The notes under the pieces are model-generated. The model made no database searches. It saw nothing but the letters and a program-made list of their open reading frames with translations, and had not been told where the DNA came from. This document shows, piece after piece, positions 32,020 to 40,058 of a stretch of 64,000 nucleotides of DNA (within the stretch, counting starts at the first letter, position 1; each line of letters opens with the position of its first letter). Source of the stretch: Candidatus Cottocaccamicrobium excrementipullorum (GTDB lineage: Bacteria > Bacillota > Clostridia > Lachnospirales > Lachnospiraceae); assembly GCA_018713255.1 (NCBI GenBank), contig DVFL01000023.1:1-64000 (forward strand), in the 5' to 3' direction. The position numbers were made by a program, and so were the translations under genes.

Positions 32020-32049
32020 TTGACAAATAAAAAAACTTCAGGCTATAAT
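32020..32049 (+). promoter_or_regulatory. Promoter of the aspS T-box transcript
   Basis: A perfect TTGACA (32020-32025), 18 nt, perfect TATAAT (32044-32049). Strong, as usual for attenuated leaders. Confidence 0.88.
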
Positions 32050-32055
32050 TTGAAC

Positions 32056-32340
32056 AATGGCGATGACGGAGAGAAGTAGCGCATTTTATCGTTCCCAGTG
32101 AGCGGAGGATAGTGAGAACTTCGTAAAGTGAATTTGCGTGAATAACACTCTAACAGCTGCGAACAGAACCCTGCTTTGCGGGCCGGAAGGCAGTTTAAGC
32201 GGGCAGTAAGGGAGCCGAGCGCTGTGCGATATACAGCAAGGTTTTTCAACCAGTGAGAGACTGCAAGACAGTAATTCAGGTGGTACCGCGGACATTAACT
32301 GTTCGTCCTGAGGGTTTGTTCAGGACGGGCAGTTTTTTTA
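32056..32340 (+). promoter_or_regulatory. T-box leader of aspS, specifier reads AAC (Asn)
   Basis: The leader has the T-box sequence AGGTGGTACCGCGG (32278-32291), stem I with GAGAGAAGTAG (32070-32079) and a terminator (32297-32340) whose stem is followed by TTTTTTT. Uncharged tRNA pairs with the specifier and with the T-box bulge to favour antitermination. The 3' side of the specifier loop reads GAA-T-AAC-A before CTCT, which pairs back to GAGAG; by analogy with other T-boxes (GAA-N-codon-A) the specifier is AAC at 32144-32146, an asparagine codon. The gene downstream is an aspartyl-tRNA synthetase, where GAC would be expected. Confidence 0.9.
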
Positions 32341-32378
32341 TTCCTTCCTGAACAGCGTAGACTGGAAAGGAGAAGCTT

Positions 32379-34130
32379 ATGAACACATCAAACATTTACC
32401 GTGACCGAACCATTGACCAGTTAGGAGAAGAGGACGTAGGAAAAACGCTGCGGGTAGCAGGATGGATTGAGAATATCCGGGACCACGGCGGCGTTTCCTT
32501 TATCGATCTTCGGGATATGTACGGCGTGCTGCAGGTAGTTATGCGGGATACCAGCCTGTTGAAGGGCCTGGTTAAGGAGGACTGCATCAGTGTCCAGGGC
32601 TTGATGGAGCATCGGGACGAGGAGACTTATAATCCGAAAATTCCCACCGGTACCATTGAGATGGAGGCCCACCAGGTGACGGTTCTGGGACGGGTGCGTC
32701 AGACTTTGCCCTTTGAGATTATTACCTCGAAAGAGAACCGGGAGGATCTGCGGTTAAAATACCGTTACCTGGATCTGCGGAATAAAAAGGTGAAGGACAA
32801 CATGATTTTCCGTTCACAGGTTATCAGTTTTCTTCGTCAGAAAATGACAGAAATGGGATTTCTGGAGATTCAAACTCCTATTCTCTGCGCTTCTTCGCCG
32901 GAGGGAGCCAGGGATTATATTGTTCCTTCCAGAAAGCACAAAGGAAAGTTTTACGCCCTTCCCCAGGCGCCTCAGCAGTATAAACAGCTTTTGATGGTGT
33001 CTGGATTTGACAAGTATTTTCAGATTGCGCCGTGCTTCCGGGATGAGGATGCCAGAGCGGATCGGTCTCCTGGAGAGTTTTACCAGCTGGATTTTGAGAT
33101 GAGCTTTGCCACCCAGGAGGATGTGTTCCGAACAGGGGAGGAAGTGCTGACGGCGGCTTTTAAGAAATTTGCTCCGGAAGGATATGCTGTGACGGAAGGG
33201 CCTTATCCGGTGATCAGTTACAAGCAGGCCATGCTGGAGTTCGGCACGGATAAGCCGGATCTGCGCAATCCATTGAGAATTGTGGACGTGACCGACTTCT
33301 TCCAGAAATGTACCTTTAAGCCCTTCCACAAGCGGACCGTTCGGGCCATTCGGGTTCATGCAGAAATGTCCAAAGGCTTCCATGAAAAGCTTCTTAAGTA
33401 TGCAGTATCCATCGGCATGGGAGGTTTAGGTTACTTGGAAGTGGGAGAAGATATGAGCTATAAGGGCCCCATTGACAAGTTTATTCCTCAGGAACTTAAA
33501 GGAGAAATGGCGCAGATTGCCGGACTGGAGCCGGGGGATACGATTTTCTTCATTGCAGATAAAGAAGAGAGAGCGGCTCTGCTGGCGGGACAGATCCGTA
33601 CTGAGCTGGGGAAGCGCCTGGATTTGTGCGAGAAAAACGCTTACCGGTTCTGCTTTGTCAATGATTTCCCTATGTACGAGTATGATCCGGAGGAAAAGAA
33701 AATCGTCTTTACCCACAATCCATTTTCGATGCCTCAGGGCGGGCTGGAGGCCTTAACTTCCAAGGATCCTTTGGAGATTTTAGCGTACCAGTATGATATT
33801 GTGTGCAACGGCGTGGAGCTTTCTTCCGGGGCGGTGAGAAATCATGATATGGATATTATGGTGAAAGCCTTTGAGATTGCGGGATATTCTGAAGAGGAGC
33901 TGAAGGTAAAATTCGGCGCTCTCTATAATGCATTCCAGTTCGGCGCGCCGCCTCATGCAGGAATGGCGCCGGGCGTGGACCGAATGATCATGCTTCTGCG
34001 GAATGAGGAGAATATCCGGGAGATTATTCCTTTCCCGATGAACGGAAACGCTCAGGATCTCATGTGCGGGGCGCCTGGAGAGGTGACTGAGCAGCAGCTG
34101 AGAGAGGTGCATATTAAGGTGCGGCAGTAA
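32379..34130 (+). CDS. aspS: Aspartyl-tRNA synthetase, probably nondiscriminating
   Basis: A 583-residue class II synthetase of bacterial type, with N-terminal OB-fold anticodon domain, catalytic core and GAD insertion. Motif 2 (CFRDEDARADRSPGEFYQLD) and motif 3 (GMAPGVDRMIMLL) are intact. His36 in IRDHGGVSFIDLRD occupies the position that is Leu30 in the discriminating E. coli enzyme; His there is typical of nondiscriminating AspRS such as that of Pseudomonas aeruginosa. The position of E. coli Lys85 is also not Lys. Such enzymes charge both tRNA-Asp and tRNA-Asn with Asp, and GatCAB then makes Asn-tRNA. The Asn-type T-box upstream agrees. AAAGGAG precedes the ATG. Confidence 0.93.
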   Translation: MNTSNIYRDRTIDQLGEEDVGKTLRVAGWIENIRDHGGVSFIDLRDMYGVLQVVMRDTSLLKGLVKEDCISVQGLMEHRDEETYNPKIPTGTIEMEAHQVTVLGRVRQTLPFEIITSKENREDLRLKYRYLDLRNKKVKDNMIFRSQVISFLRQKMTEMGFLEIQTPILCASSPEGARDYIVPSRKHKGKFYALPQAPQQYKQLLMVSGFDKYFQIAPCFRDEDARADRSPGEFYQLDFEMSFATQEDVFRTGEEVLTAAFKKFAPEGYAVTEGPYPVISYKQAMLEFGTDKPDLRNPLRIVDVTDFFQKCTFKPFHKRTVRAIRVHAEMSKGFHEKLLKYAVSIGMGGLGYLEVGEDMSYKGPIDKFIPQELKGEMAQIAGLEPGDTIFFIADKEERAALLAGQIRTELGKRLDLCEKNAYRFCFVNDFPMYEYDPEEKKIVFTHNPFSMPQGGLEALTSKDPLEILAYQYDIVCNGVELSSGAVRNHDMDIMVKAFEIAGYSEEELKVKFGALYNAFQFGAPPHAGMAPGVDRMIMLLRNEENIREIIPFPMNGNAQDLMCGAPGEVTEQQLREVHIKVRQ

Positions 34131-34215
34131 CCCTCATGCCGGCCAAAGGGCGGCGGATTAATACAGCAAGACGATGATTGCAGCAAGACCATAAAAGAGA
34201 ATAACATTCAAGAAG

Positions 34216-34264
34216 AAGGCAGGCTTAGGAATGATTTGCGGAAGTTCCGATGGCCTGCCTTTGT
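34216..34264 (+). terminator. Possible terminator after aspS
   Basis: AAGGCAGGC and GCCTGCCTT form a stem around a 28-nt loop containing GGAA/TTCC. Only a short T-run follows, so termination is uncertain. The rest of 34131-34411 shows no ORF; a weak TAAGAT (34365-34370) may be the -10 of topB. Confidence 0.45.
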
Positions 34265-34411
34265 TGGATAACGTTCGGCATCGCATTTGGCTTCTGATCG
34301 GCCTTCACAGTTATGGAGCTGGCGGGGAGTAAGGAAGGTCCTTTCTTTTTTCCATATCCTGTGGTAAGATAGCGGCAGAATTTGCAGACAGAACAAAGCT
34401 GGGAGGAAAGG

Positions 34412-36646
34412 ATGAAATCATTAGTTTTAGCAGAGAAGCCTTCCGTGGCAAGAGATATTGCACGGGTGTTAAAGTGCGGAAAAAAGATTAACGGGGCCCT
34501 GGAAGGGGACCGTTATGTGGTAACCTGGGGACTTGGCCATCTGGTAACCCTTGCGGATCCTGAGGATTATGATCCGAAATATAAAGAATGGAAGATGGAG
34601 GATCTGCCGATGATGCCGGAAACCTTCCGGCTGGAGGTGATTCGGCAGACAGCGGGACAGTACAAGGCGGTGAAAGCCCAGCTGTTCAGGAAGGATGTAG
34701 GAGATGTGATTATTGCCACCGATGCAGGACGGGAAGGAGAGCTGGTGGCCAGACTGATCTTAAAAAAGGCAGAATGCAGAAAGCCGATTCGAAGATTATG
34801 GATTTCTTCCGTTACGGACAAGGCCATCCGTGAAGGATTTGCCCATTTAAAGGGCGGCAGAGAGTATGATCATTTGTATGACGCTGCCATGAGCCGGGCA
34901 GAGGCGGACTGGCTGGTAGGAATTAACGCCACCAGGGCACTGACTTGTAAATACAATGCCCAGCTTTCCTGCGGCCGGGTTCAGACGCCTACTCTGGCCA
35001 TGATTGCCGCCAGAGAGAAGGAGATCAAGGAGTTTGTACCGAAAGCTTATTACGGCATCGGGGCAAAATCTCTTTCTCCGGCCCTTACTCTTACCTGGCA
35101 GGATGGAAAATCCAAAAGTTTCCGGTCCTTTGATCAAGCAAGGATCCAGGGACTGTTAAAGGAACTTACGGGGCAAAAAGGTCTGGTTACCCAAGTAAAA
35201 CGGACACCGAAGAAAGCTCACGCGCCGCTTCTCTACGATCTGACGGAGCTCCAGCGGGAGGCCAACCGGAGATTTAATTATTCCGCCAAGGAGACGTTGA
35301 ATATTATGCAGCGCCTGTATGAAAATCACAAGGTGCTCACTTATCCCCGAACGGATTCACGGTATTTGACCAGTGATATTCTGCCTACCATCCGGGAACG
35401 GCTTATGGCCTGCGGGACTGGGCCTTATAAAAAACTGGCAGGTCAGCTGATCAATAAGCCGCTGCCTCAGAAGCCCTTTTTTGTGGACAACAGCAAGGTG
35501 TCTGATCACCACGCGATTATTCCCACGGAACAGTTTGTCCAGCTGGACCATATGACGGTAGACGAACGGCGGATCTATGATCTGGTAGTGCGCCGGTTTT
35601 TGGCGGTTTTGTATCCGCCCTACGAGAGTCGTCAGCTGAGTCTTACCGTAAAAGTAGGAGAGGAGCAGTTTCTGGCCAGAGGAACGGTGGTAGAAAATCT
35701 GGGCTGGAAGGCGGTATATACAGAGAACAATCTGGAGTATGACCAGGAAGATTTGGAGGAGAACCGGGAGGAAGGGGCCGGGGAGGAAAGGCTTAAAGTC
35801 CAGACCATTCCTGATTTGAAAGAAGGAGATTGTCTGGAGCGTCTGGCGTTTACCATGACAGAAGGAAAAACTAAACCTCCGGCTCCCTTTAATGAGGCCA
35901 CCCTTTTATCCGCCATGGAAAACCCTGTGGCTTTCCTGGAATCGGGAGATAAAAAGGCGGCGAAAACATTGGGAGAGACCGGCGGACTGGGAACGGTGGC
36001 AACGCGGGCGGATATTATTGAAAAGCTTTTTTCCAGCTTCCTGGTGGAAAAACGGGGAAAAGAGATTTTTCTTACCTCCAAAGGACGGCAGCTTCTTAAC
36101 CTGGTGCCGGAGGAGTTAAAAAAGCCTGAGCTGACAGCGGACTGGGAGATGAAGCTGGGGAAAATTGCCGCAGGCAGCCTGGCCAGAAAAACCTTTATGA
36201 AAGATATCCGGGGATATTCTCAGGAATTAATCAGCCAGATCAAGGCGGGGGACGGCACTTTCCGCCATGACAATTTAACGAATACCAAGTGTCCCAGATG
36301 CGGGAAGCGGATGCTTCTGGTAAAAGGAAAGAACAGCCAGATGTTGGTCTGCCAGGACCGGGAATGCGGATATCGGGAAACCATCTCCCGCACCTCCAAC
36401 GCCAGATGTCCTGTGTGCCATAAGCGCATGGAGCTTCGGGGAAAGGGCGAGGGACAGATTTTTGTGTGCAGCTGCGGCCATAAGGAAAAACTTTCTGCTT
36501 TTCAGGAGAGAAGGAAAAGGGAAGGGGCCGGAGTGACGAAGCGGGATGTGGCCAGATACATGAATCAGCAGAAAAAAGAGGCCGCGGAGCCATTAAACAA
36601 TGCGTTTGCCCAGGCTCTGGCCGGCATTAAGCTGGAGGAGAAATGA
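34412..36646 (+). CDS. topB: DNA topoisomerase III (type IA)
   Basis: A 744-residue type IA topoisomerase that relaxes or decatenates DNA through a 5'-phosphotyrosine intermediate. The Toprim domain starts LVLAEKPSVARDIA and has DAGREGE (Asp104). The catalytic Tyr311 lies in LTYPRTDSRYL. Two Cys4-type zinc segments end the protein (CPRCGKRM...CQDRECGY and CPVCHKRM...CSCG). The start at 34412 is preferred for GGGAGGAAAGG. Its stop overlaps the next gene by ATGA. Chromosomal and mobile-element TopB are alike; no plasmid or ICE genes flank this copy, so it is probably chromosomal. Confidence 0.95.
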   Translation: MKSLVLAEKPSVARDIARVLKCGKKINGALEGDRYVVTWGLGHLVTLADPEDYDPKYKEWKMEDLPMMPETFRLEVIRQTAGQYKAVKAQLFRKDVGDVIIATDAGREGELVARLILKKAECRKPIRRLWISSVTDKAIREGFAHLKGGREYDHLYDAAMSRAEADWLVGINATRALTCKYNAQLSCGRVQTPTLAMIAAREKEIKEFVPKAYYGIGAKSLSPALTLTWQDGKSKSFRSFDQARIQGLLKELTGQKGLVTQVKRTPKKAHAPLLYDLTELQREANRRFNYSAKETLNIMQRLYENHKVLTYPRTDSRYLTSDILPTIRERLMACGTGPYKKLAGQLINKPLPQKPFFVDNSKVSDHHAIIPTEQFVQLDHMTVDERRIYDLVVRRFLAVLYPPYESRQLSLTVKVGEEQFLARGTVVENLGWKAVYTENNLEYDQEDLEENREEGAGEERLKVQTIPDLKEGDCLERLAFTMTEGKTKPPAPFNEATLLSAMENPVAFLESGDKKAAKTLGETGGLGTVATRADIIEKLFSSFLVEKRGKEIFLTSKGRQLLNLVPEELKKPELTADWEMKLGKIAAGSLARKTFMKDIRGYSQELISQIKAGDGTFRHDNLTNTKCPRCGKRMLLVKGKNSQMLVCQDRECGYRETISRTSNARCPVCHKRMELRGKGEGQIFVCSCGHKEKLSAFQERRKREGAGVTKRDVARYMNQQKKEAAEPLNNAFAQALAGIKLEEK

Positions 36647-37662
36647 AAATCAGTTATCAAAAGGTGAAAGAAGGCATTCGGGTAATTCGGTGCTGTGGAC
36701 TGGACGGAGAAGTGGAAATTCCAGAAACAATAGATGGTCTATTGGTAAACGAAATCGGGCCATATGCTTTTGCCCAGGAGGTAAGGCGAAAGGAGCCAGG
36801 GGAGATTTTTGACTGGGTTACCGGGGAGTTTGAGGATGAGGACGATGAACTTCCTCCCATCTGCGGAAATAAGCTTCAGTCCATCAGCCTTCCTTCTTCC
36901 CTGAAAAAAATCGGGGCGTATGCATTTTATGGCTGTGAAAATCTGGAAAGGGTGAAGGCCTTCAGCTTGACGGCAGATCTGGGGGCGGGCCTGTTTACTG
37001 GCTGCTACGGAATTAAGAAGTTGGATATTTCCATGGTGCCGGGGGAACGGTCCTGCCTTAAGGAGATGCTTTCCGAGCTGCGCCAGACCTTGACTTTGGA
37101 TTACCGGAATCAAAAAGGCGAACTTTTGGCCAGATTGATTTTCCCAGAGTTTTTTGAGGAATCGGTGGAAAACACCCCGGCCAGAATCCTGATGCGGGAA
37201 ATGCATGGCTGCGGTCATATGTATCGAAATGCCTTTGTAGGGGGAGAGTTTCAGTTTATGGTGTATGACCGGCTGTTTTTCCACGTTCAAGTGGAAGAAA
37301 AGCCCTTACTGGGGACCCTTCTTGCCCTGAACCGCCTTCGCTATCCGCTGCAGCTGGGAAATGAGGCAAAGAAAACTTATGAAGCATACCTTGCCAGCCA
37401 CGGAAGGGAAATTTTTCAGGCGGCAGTGAAAGAGCAGGACGGGGAGCTGCTGACCTTTGCTGCCGGAGCATCCTGGTGTACGAATCAGTGTTTGGAGGAT
37501 ATGCTTTCTGAGGCAGAAGGGCTGGGAATGGCCCAGTTTAATGGAATCTTGATGGAAGCAAGACATCGGAAAAAGATAGAGGAAGAGAAAAAAGAAAATT
37601 CAGGAAAAGAAAAGAGCCTGGGGGAGTCAGGGGGAAAGAGAACAAGGCGGTTTGTGCTATAA
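36643..37662 (+). CDS. Leucine-rich-repeat (BspA-like) cytoplasmic protein
   Basis: A 339-residue protein with a few BspA-type leucine-rich repeats near the N terminus (LVNEIGPYAFAQE, LQSISLPSSLKKIGAYAFYGCENLERV), then a mostly helical domain and a basic, charged tail. There is no signal peptide, unlike secreted BspA proteins, so it is probably intracellular. It is translationally coupled to topB. Its stop lies inside the terminator hairpin. Function unknown; similar proteins are often near MoxR/VWA genes in this bacterial group, and such genes do occur 2 kb downstream here. Confidence 0.7.
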   Translation: MKISYQKVKEGIRVIRCCGLDGEVEIPETIDGLLVNEIGPYAFAQEVRRKEPGEIFDWVTGEFEDEDDELPPICGNKLQSISLPSSLKKIGAYAFYGCENLERVKAFSLTADLGAGLFTGCYGIKKLDISMVPGERSCLKEMLSELRQTLTLDYRNQKGELLARLIFPEFFEESVENTPARILMREMHGCGHMYRNAFVGGEFQFMVYDRLFFHVQVEEKPLLGTLLALNRLRYPLQLGNEAKKTYEAYLASHGREIFQAAVKEQDGELLTFAAGASWCTNQCLEDMLSEAEGLGMAQFNGILMEARHRKKIEEEKKENSGKEKSLGESGGKRTRRFVL

Positions 37663-37676
37663 CCGCCTTGTTTTTT
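37641..37676 (+). terminator. Terminator overlapping the LRR gene 3' end
   Basis: AACAAGGCGGTT (37641-37652) pairs with AACCGCCTTGTT (37661-37672), followed by TTTT. The stop codon 37660-37662 is within the hairpin. Confidence 0.9.
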
Positions 37677-37701
37677 AAACGTTATCCTTTGTCTAGACAG
37701 G

Positions 37702-38385
37702 TTATCCAGAAACGGCAGAAACCCGCTTGTCTTTTGTCAGCAGATAAATCAGCTGATTTTTATCATAATCTGCAGGAAACAGCAGATCATATTCTAATTT
37801 CATATCACCGTTTAATTTGTTTTTGGTAACTTTTAAATTCAGCTCCCGGATTTTTTTCTCATGAAACAGATCTTTAAGCCAGGTGAGCGTTTCATCATAA
37901 TCAGACACCGTTAGTTTCAGACAAACCCGGTATGGCTCGGAAGTTAAAACAGATGTACGGTGAAGAATAATCTGGATTACGACAACCATAATTCCGGCGC
38001 AGGTTCCAATCAGATATAAGCCGCCGCCGATGGCCATGCCGACTCCTGCCGTGGTCCAGATTCCGGCTGCTGTGGTAAGGCCGCTGACTGAGTGGTTGCG
38101 GACAAAGATAATGCCGGCTCCTAAAAAGCCGATTCCAGATACAATCTGTGCAGCCACACGGGAAGCGTCATAATCCGGAATATCGCTGAATCCATATTTT
38201 GATACTACCATCATCAGCGCTGACCCCATACAGACGATGGAGTGAGTCCGCATACCGGCGCTTTTTTCTCGATTTTTCCGTTCGTAACCGATCAGATATC
38301 CGATAAAAGCGGATAGAAGAATTCGAAATAAAAGTTCTGCCTGGTAAGCTAGATGATAACGGGCAAACAGTTCATTCAGATTCAT
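37702..38385 (-). CDS. MgtC/SapB-family membrane protein
   Basis: A 227-residue protein with four to five N-terminal membrane helices carrying the MgtC signature (GYLIGYERKNREKSAGMRTH, IVSGIGFLGAGIIF, GLTTAAGIWTTAGVGMAIG), then a cytosolic ACT-like C-terminal domain. MgtC proteins are linked to magnesium homeostasis and modulate the F1F0 ATPase in Salmonella. AGGAGG precedes the ATG on the minus strand. It lies downstream of a broken P-loop gene and a YcxB-like gene in the same direction. Confidence 0.88.
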   Translation of the reverse strand: MNLNELFARYHLAYQAELLFRILLSAFIGYLIGYERKNREKSAGMRTHSIVCMGSALMMVVSKYGFSDIPDYDASRVAAQIVSGIGFLGAGIIFVRNHSVSGLTTAAGIWTTAGVGMAIGGGLYLIGTCAGIMVVVIQIILHRTSVLTSEPYRVCLKLTVSDYDETLTWLKDLFHEKKIRELNLKVTKNKLNGDMKLEYDLLFPADYDKNQLIYLLTKDKRVSAVSG

Positions 38386-38387
38386 TC

Positions 38388-38547
38388 TTATAGACCTCCT
38401 TTATGGATTTCCTTGCAGGCTGACTTGAGTATCTCCAGGTTTTCTGCCAAGGACCGGCTTCCGTCCAAGGTTATCCCCGATATACCTTCCTAGTGTGGAT
38501 GTTCCGGAGCCGGAAGCTCCGTAAATGTGGATAACTTCTTTTGCCAT
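38388..38547 (-). pseudogene. Remnant of a P-loop nucleotide-binding gene
   Basis: Downstream of AGGAGG (minus strand) an ATG opens MAKEVIHIYGASGSGTSTLG, an intact Walker A of a small adenylate- or shikimate-kinase-like ATPase. After about 30 codons the reading frame runs out at a stop (38401-38403), total 48 codons. A shifted frame over the 3' part reads AENLEILKSACKEIHKGGL and stops at 38388, which resembles the end of the same protein. The best reading is a large internal deletion leaving the two termini out of frame. The strong ribosome site means a 48-residue peptide might still be made. Confidence 0.65.
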
Positions 38548-38576
38548 AGGGCTGCCTCCTCTGTGCAGATGAAAGG

Positions 38577-39077
38577 TTAGTGAAAGCGGGCGTTAGGACA
38601 CTTATTATGGATAAACTGATCAAAGGCCTCTTTATTTCCCACGGTAAATCCGTCTTTTGAGCAAAGAATGCCGTTCTGCCGGGTGAACATTAAAGCAGTG
38701 CAGTGCTTGAGATGAAAAACCTCTTTGATCTGGGAGTATTCCAGGGTAAGGGATTGGCTGCCTTCCGCCATATGGATGGAAGTCTCATCAAAGGTGACTG
38801 CACATTCCGGCTGCTCCCCTTGGTGGAGAGAGAGGTCCGTTTCCATGAGCTGACGCACCATCATGGCAGGGGAAGCAAAAAGTACGGCCAGAATGATGAT
38901 GCCGCAGACCGCTTCTATTGCCGAAATGATTTGCGCATGATGGAAACTTAGGGCACATCCCAAAAAGGCCAGGATGGTTAATGGAATTCCTAGACGGTAG
39001 ATTCGGCGGCACAGGACGTGATGGACGTATTCCGTATACATTTCTTTGGTGGTATAAAAGCGGTTTTCAAATATCAT
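38577..39077 (-). CDS. YcxB-like membrane protein
   Basis: A 166-residue protein with two adjacent membrane helices near residues 28-75 (IPLTILAFLGCAL, AVCGIIILAVLFASP) and a cytosolic beta-rich C terminus (CAVTFDETSIHM, LEYSQIKEVFHLKH). This layout matches YcxB-like proteins, whose function is unknown. TAGGAG lies just before the ATG. A convincing minus-strand promoter lies about 180 nt upstream. Confidence 0.7.
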   Translation of the reverse strand: MIFENRFYTTKEMYTEYVHHVLCRRIYRLGIPLTILAFLGCALSFHHAQIISAIEAVCGIIILAVLFASPAMMVRQLMETDLSLHQGEQPECAVTFDETSIHMAEGSQSLTLEYSQIKEVFHLKHCTALMFTRQNGILCSKDGFTVGNKEAFDQFIHNKCPNARFH

Positions 39078-39255
39078 GAATTTCTCCTAACCCATCTTTA
39101 AATGGTTTTTGATAAAGTTCAGCGTATCTTCCATTCTCTAGGGAATGCGAATGGCTTGGATCTGTGCGGAATGGGGAAATCAGTTTAAGGCCGTCGGACC
39201 TTGATCAGGAATGAACACTCCATTGGGACTTAAAAATAGATGTACGGGTAAAATT

Positions 39256-39284
39256 ATTATACAAAAGATGGAAAGAAATGTCTA
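39256..39284 (-). promoter_or_regulatory. Minus-strand promoter of the YcxB/MgtC unit
   Basis: TAGACA (39279-39284), 17 nt, TATAAT (39256-39261) on the minus strand, leaving a leader of about 170 nt. Confidence 0.7.
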
Positions 39285-39404
39285 TGGAAGTTTAATTGTG
39301 AAACCATAGGGCCTTTGGTATCATGAGGTGATTAAGCGGTTAAGAGCGGCAAGACAGTTTTGCATCTATAGAAGAAGGGGGACAACGACATTAAATTCCC
39401 AGGC

Positions 39405-39433
39405 TTGATTTGCCAGGACCGGCAAGGTATAAT
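39405..39433 (+). promoter_or_regulatory. Promoter of the DUF3783/VWA/MoxR operon
   Basis: TTGATT (39405-39410), 17 nt, TATAAT (39428-39433), about 160 nt upstream of the first ATG. Confidence 0.7.
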
Positions 39434-39593
39434 GACCGGAGAGTGTCATTAACCTTGCTGATCCTGTTTTTTGTCCGTTAGGATAATGTTTACCTGCTGT
39501 GGGAGCCTGGCATCGAAGGGGCTGGCATGACGGGAGAAGAGCGAAGCGGAGAAAAAACAGGAGTGGGCTGCAAGAATTTATAAGGAGAACAAG

Positions 39594-40058
39594 ATGCAGA
39601 AAGTGCAGGAATCAGTTTTATATTATCATAAAGGAGACGCCAAAAGCGCCAGAATCATCAGCAGTGTATTCGTTCGCCTGGGAATCCGGATCCGGAGGGT
39701 GGAGCCGGACCAGGTAATGGAAAAGGTGGGCTGTCTGGCCGGATTGCCAGGTTATGGACCGGCGGCGGAAGGGGAGAAGAAGGAAAGAAACCAGATTTTG
39801 GAAGAGACTGCCGCAGCGGGGAGGGAAGAAACTCCCCGGGAAATCCCGGAAAGTGTGCTGGTGCTTCGAAACTTTACCAGCGGAAGGCTGGATTATCTGC
39901 TGCAGCAGTTAAGAAAAAGCGGCGCCGCTCCTATCCGGCTGAAGGCGGTGCTTACCCCGAACAATGCGGATTGGAGTTTTTATCATCTTTATGAGGAACT
40001 TTACGAAGAGCATCAGCGGATGCATCAGGCCGGCGAGGAGGCCGGGAGGAAATCATGA
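39594..40058 (+). CDS. DUF3783-domain protein
   Basis: A 154-residue soluble protein. The N-terminal part (LYYHKGDAKSARIISSVFVRLGIRIRRV) looks like a small alpha/beta fold; the C-terminal part (PESVLVLRNFTSGRLDYLLQQLRKSG, PIRLKAVLTPNNADWSFYHLYEELYEEH) is the DUF3783 region. AAGGAG precedes the ATG. It shares an ATGA overlap with the VWA gene, so its product is probably made with and may act with the VWA/MoxR pair. No catalytic residues are evident and the function is unknown. Confidence 0.7.
   Translation: MQKVQESVLYYHKGDAKSARIISSVFVRLGIRIRRVEPDQVMEKVGCLAGLPGYGPAAEGEKKERNQILEETAAAGREETPREIPESVLVLRNFTSGRLDYLLQQLRKSGAAPIRLKAVLTPNNADWSFYHLYEELYEEHQRMHQAGEEAGRKS

Larger units (their letters stand above)
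39078..39593. other. 516-bp divergent intergenic region
   Basis: Contains two divergent promoters (described separately) and long leaders on both sides. On the minus strand a 15-codon ORF (39087-39134, MEDTLNFIKNHLKMG) ends just before the YcxB-like start; it lacks a good ribosome site and may be a leader peptide or a gene remnant. On the plus strand two very short ORFs occur at about 39486 and 39527. No known riboswitch was recognised. Confidence 0.45.

Noticed and set aside
34412-36646. topB as a marker of an integrative element
   Set aside because: No relaxase, integrase, conjugation genes or att-like repeats flank it; aspS and ordinary chromosomal genes do.
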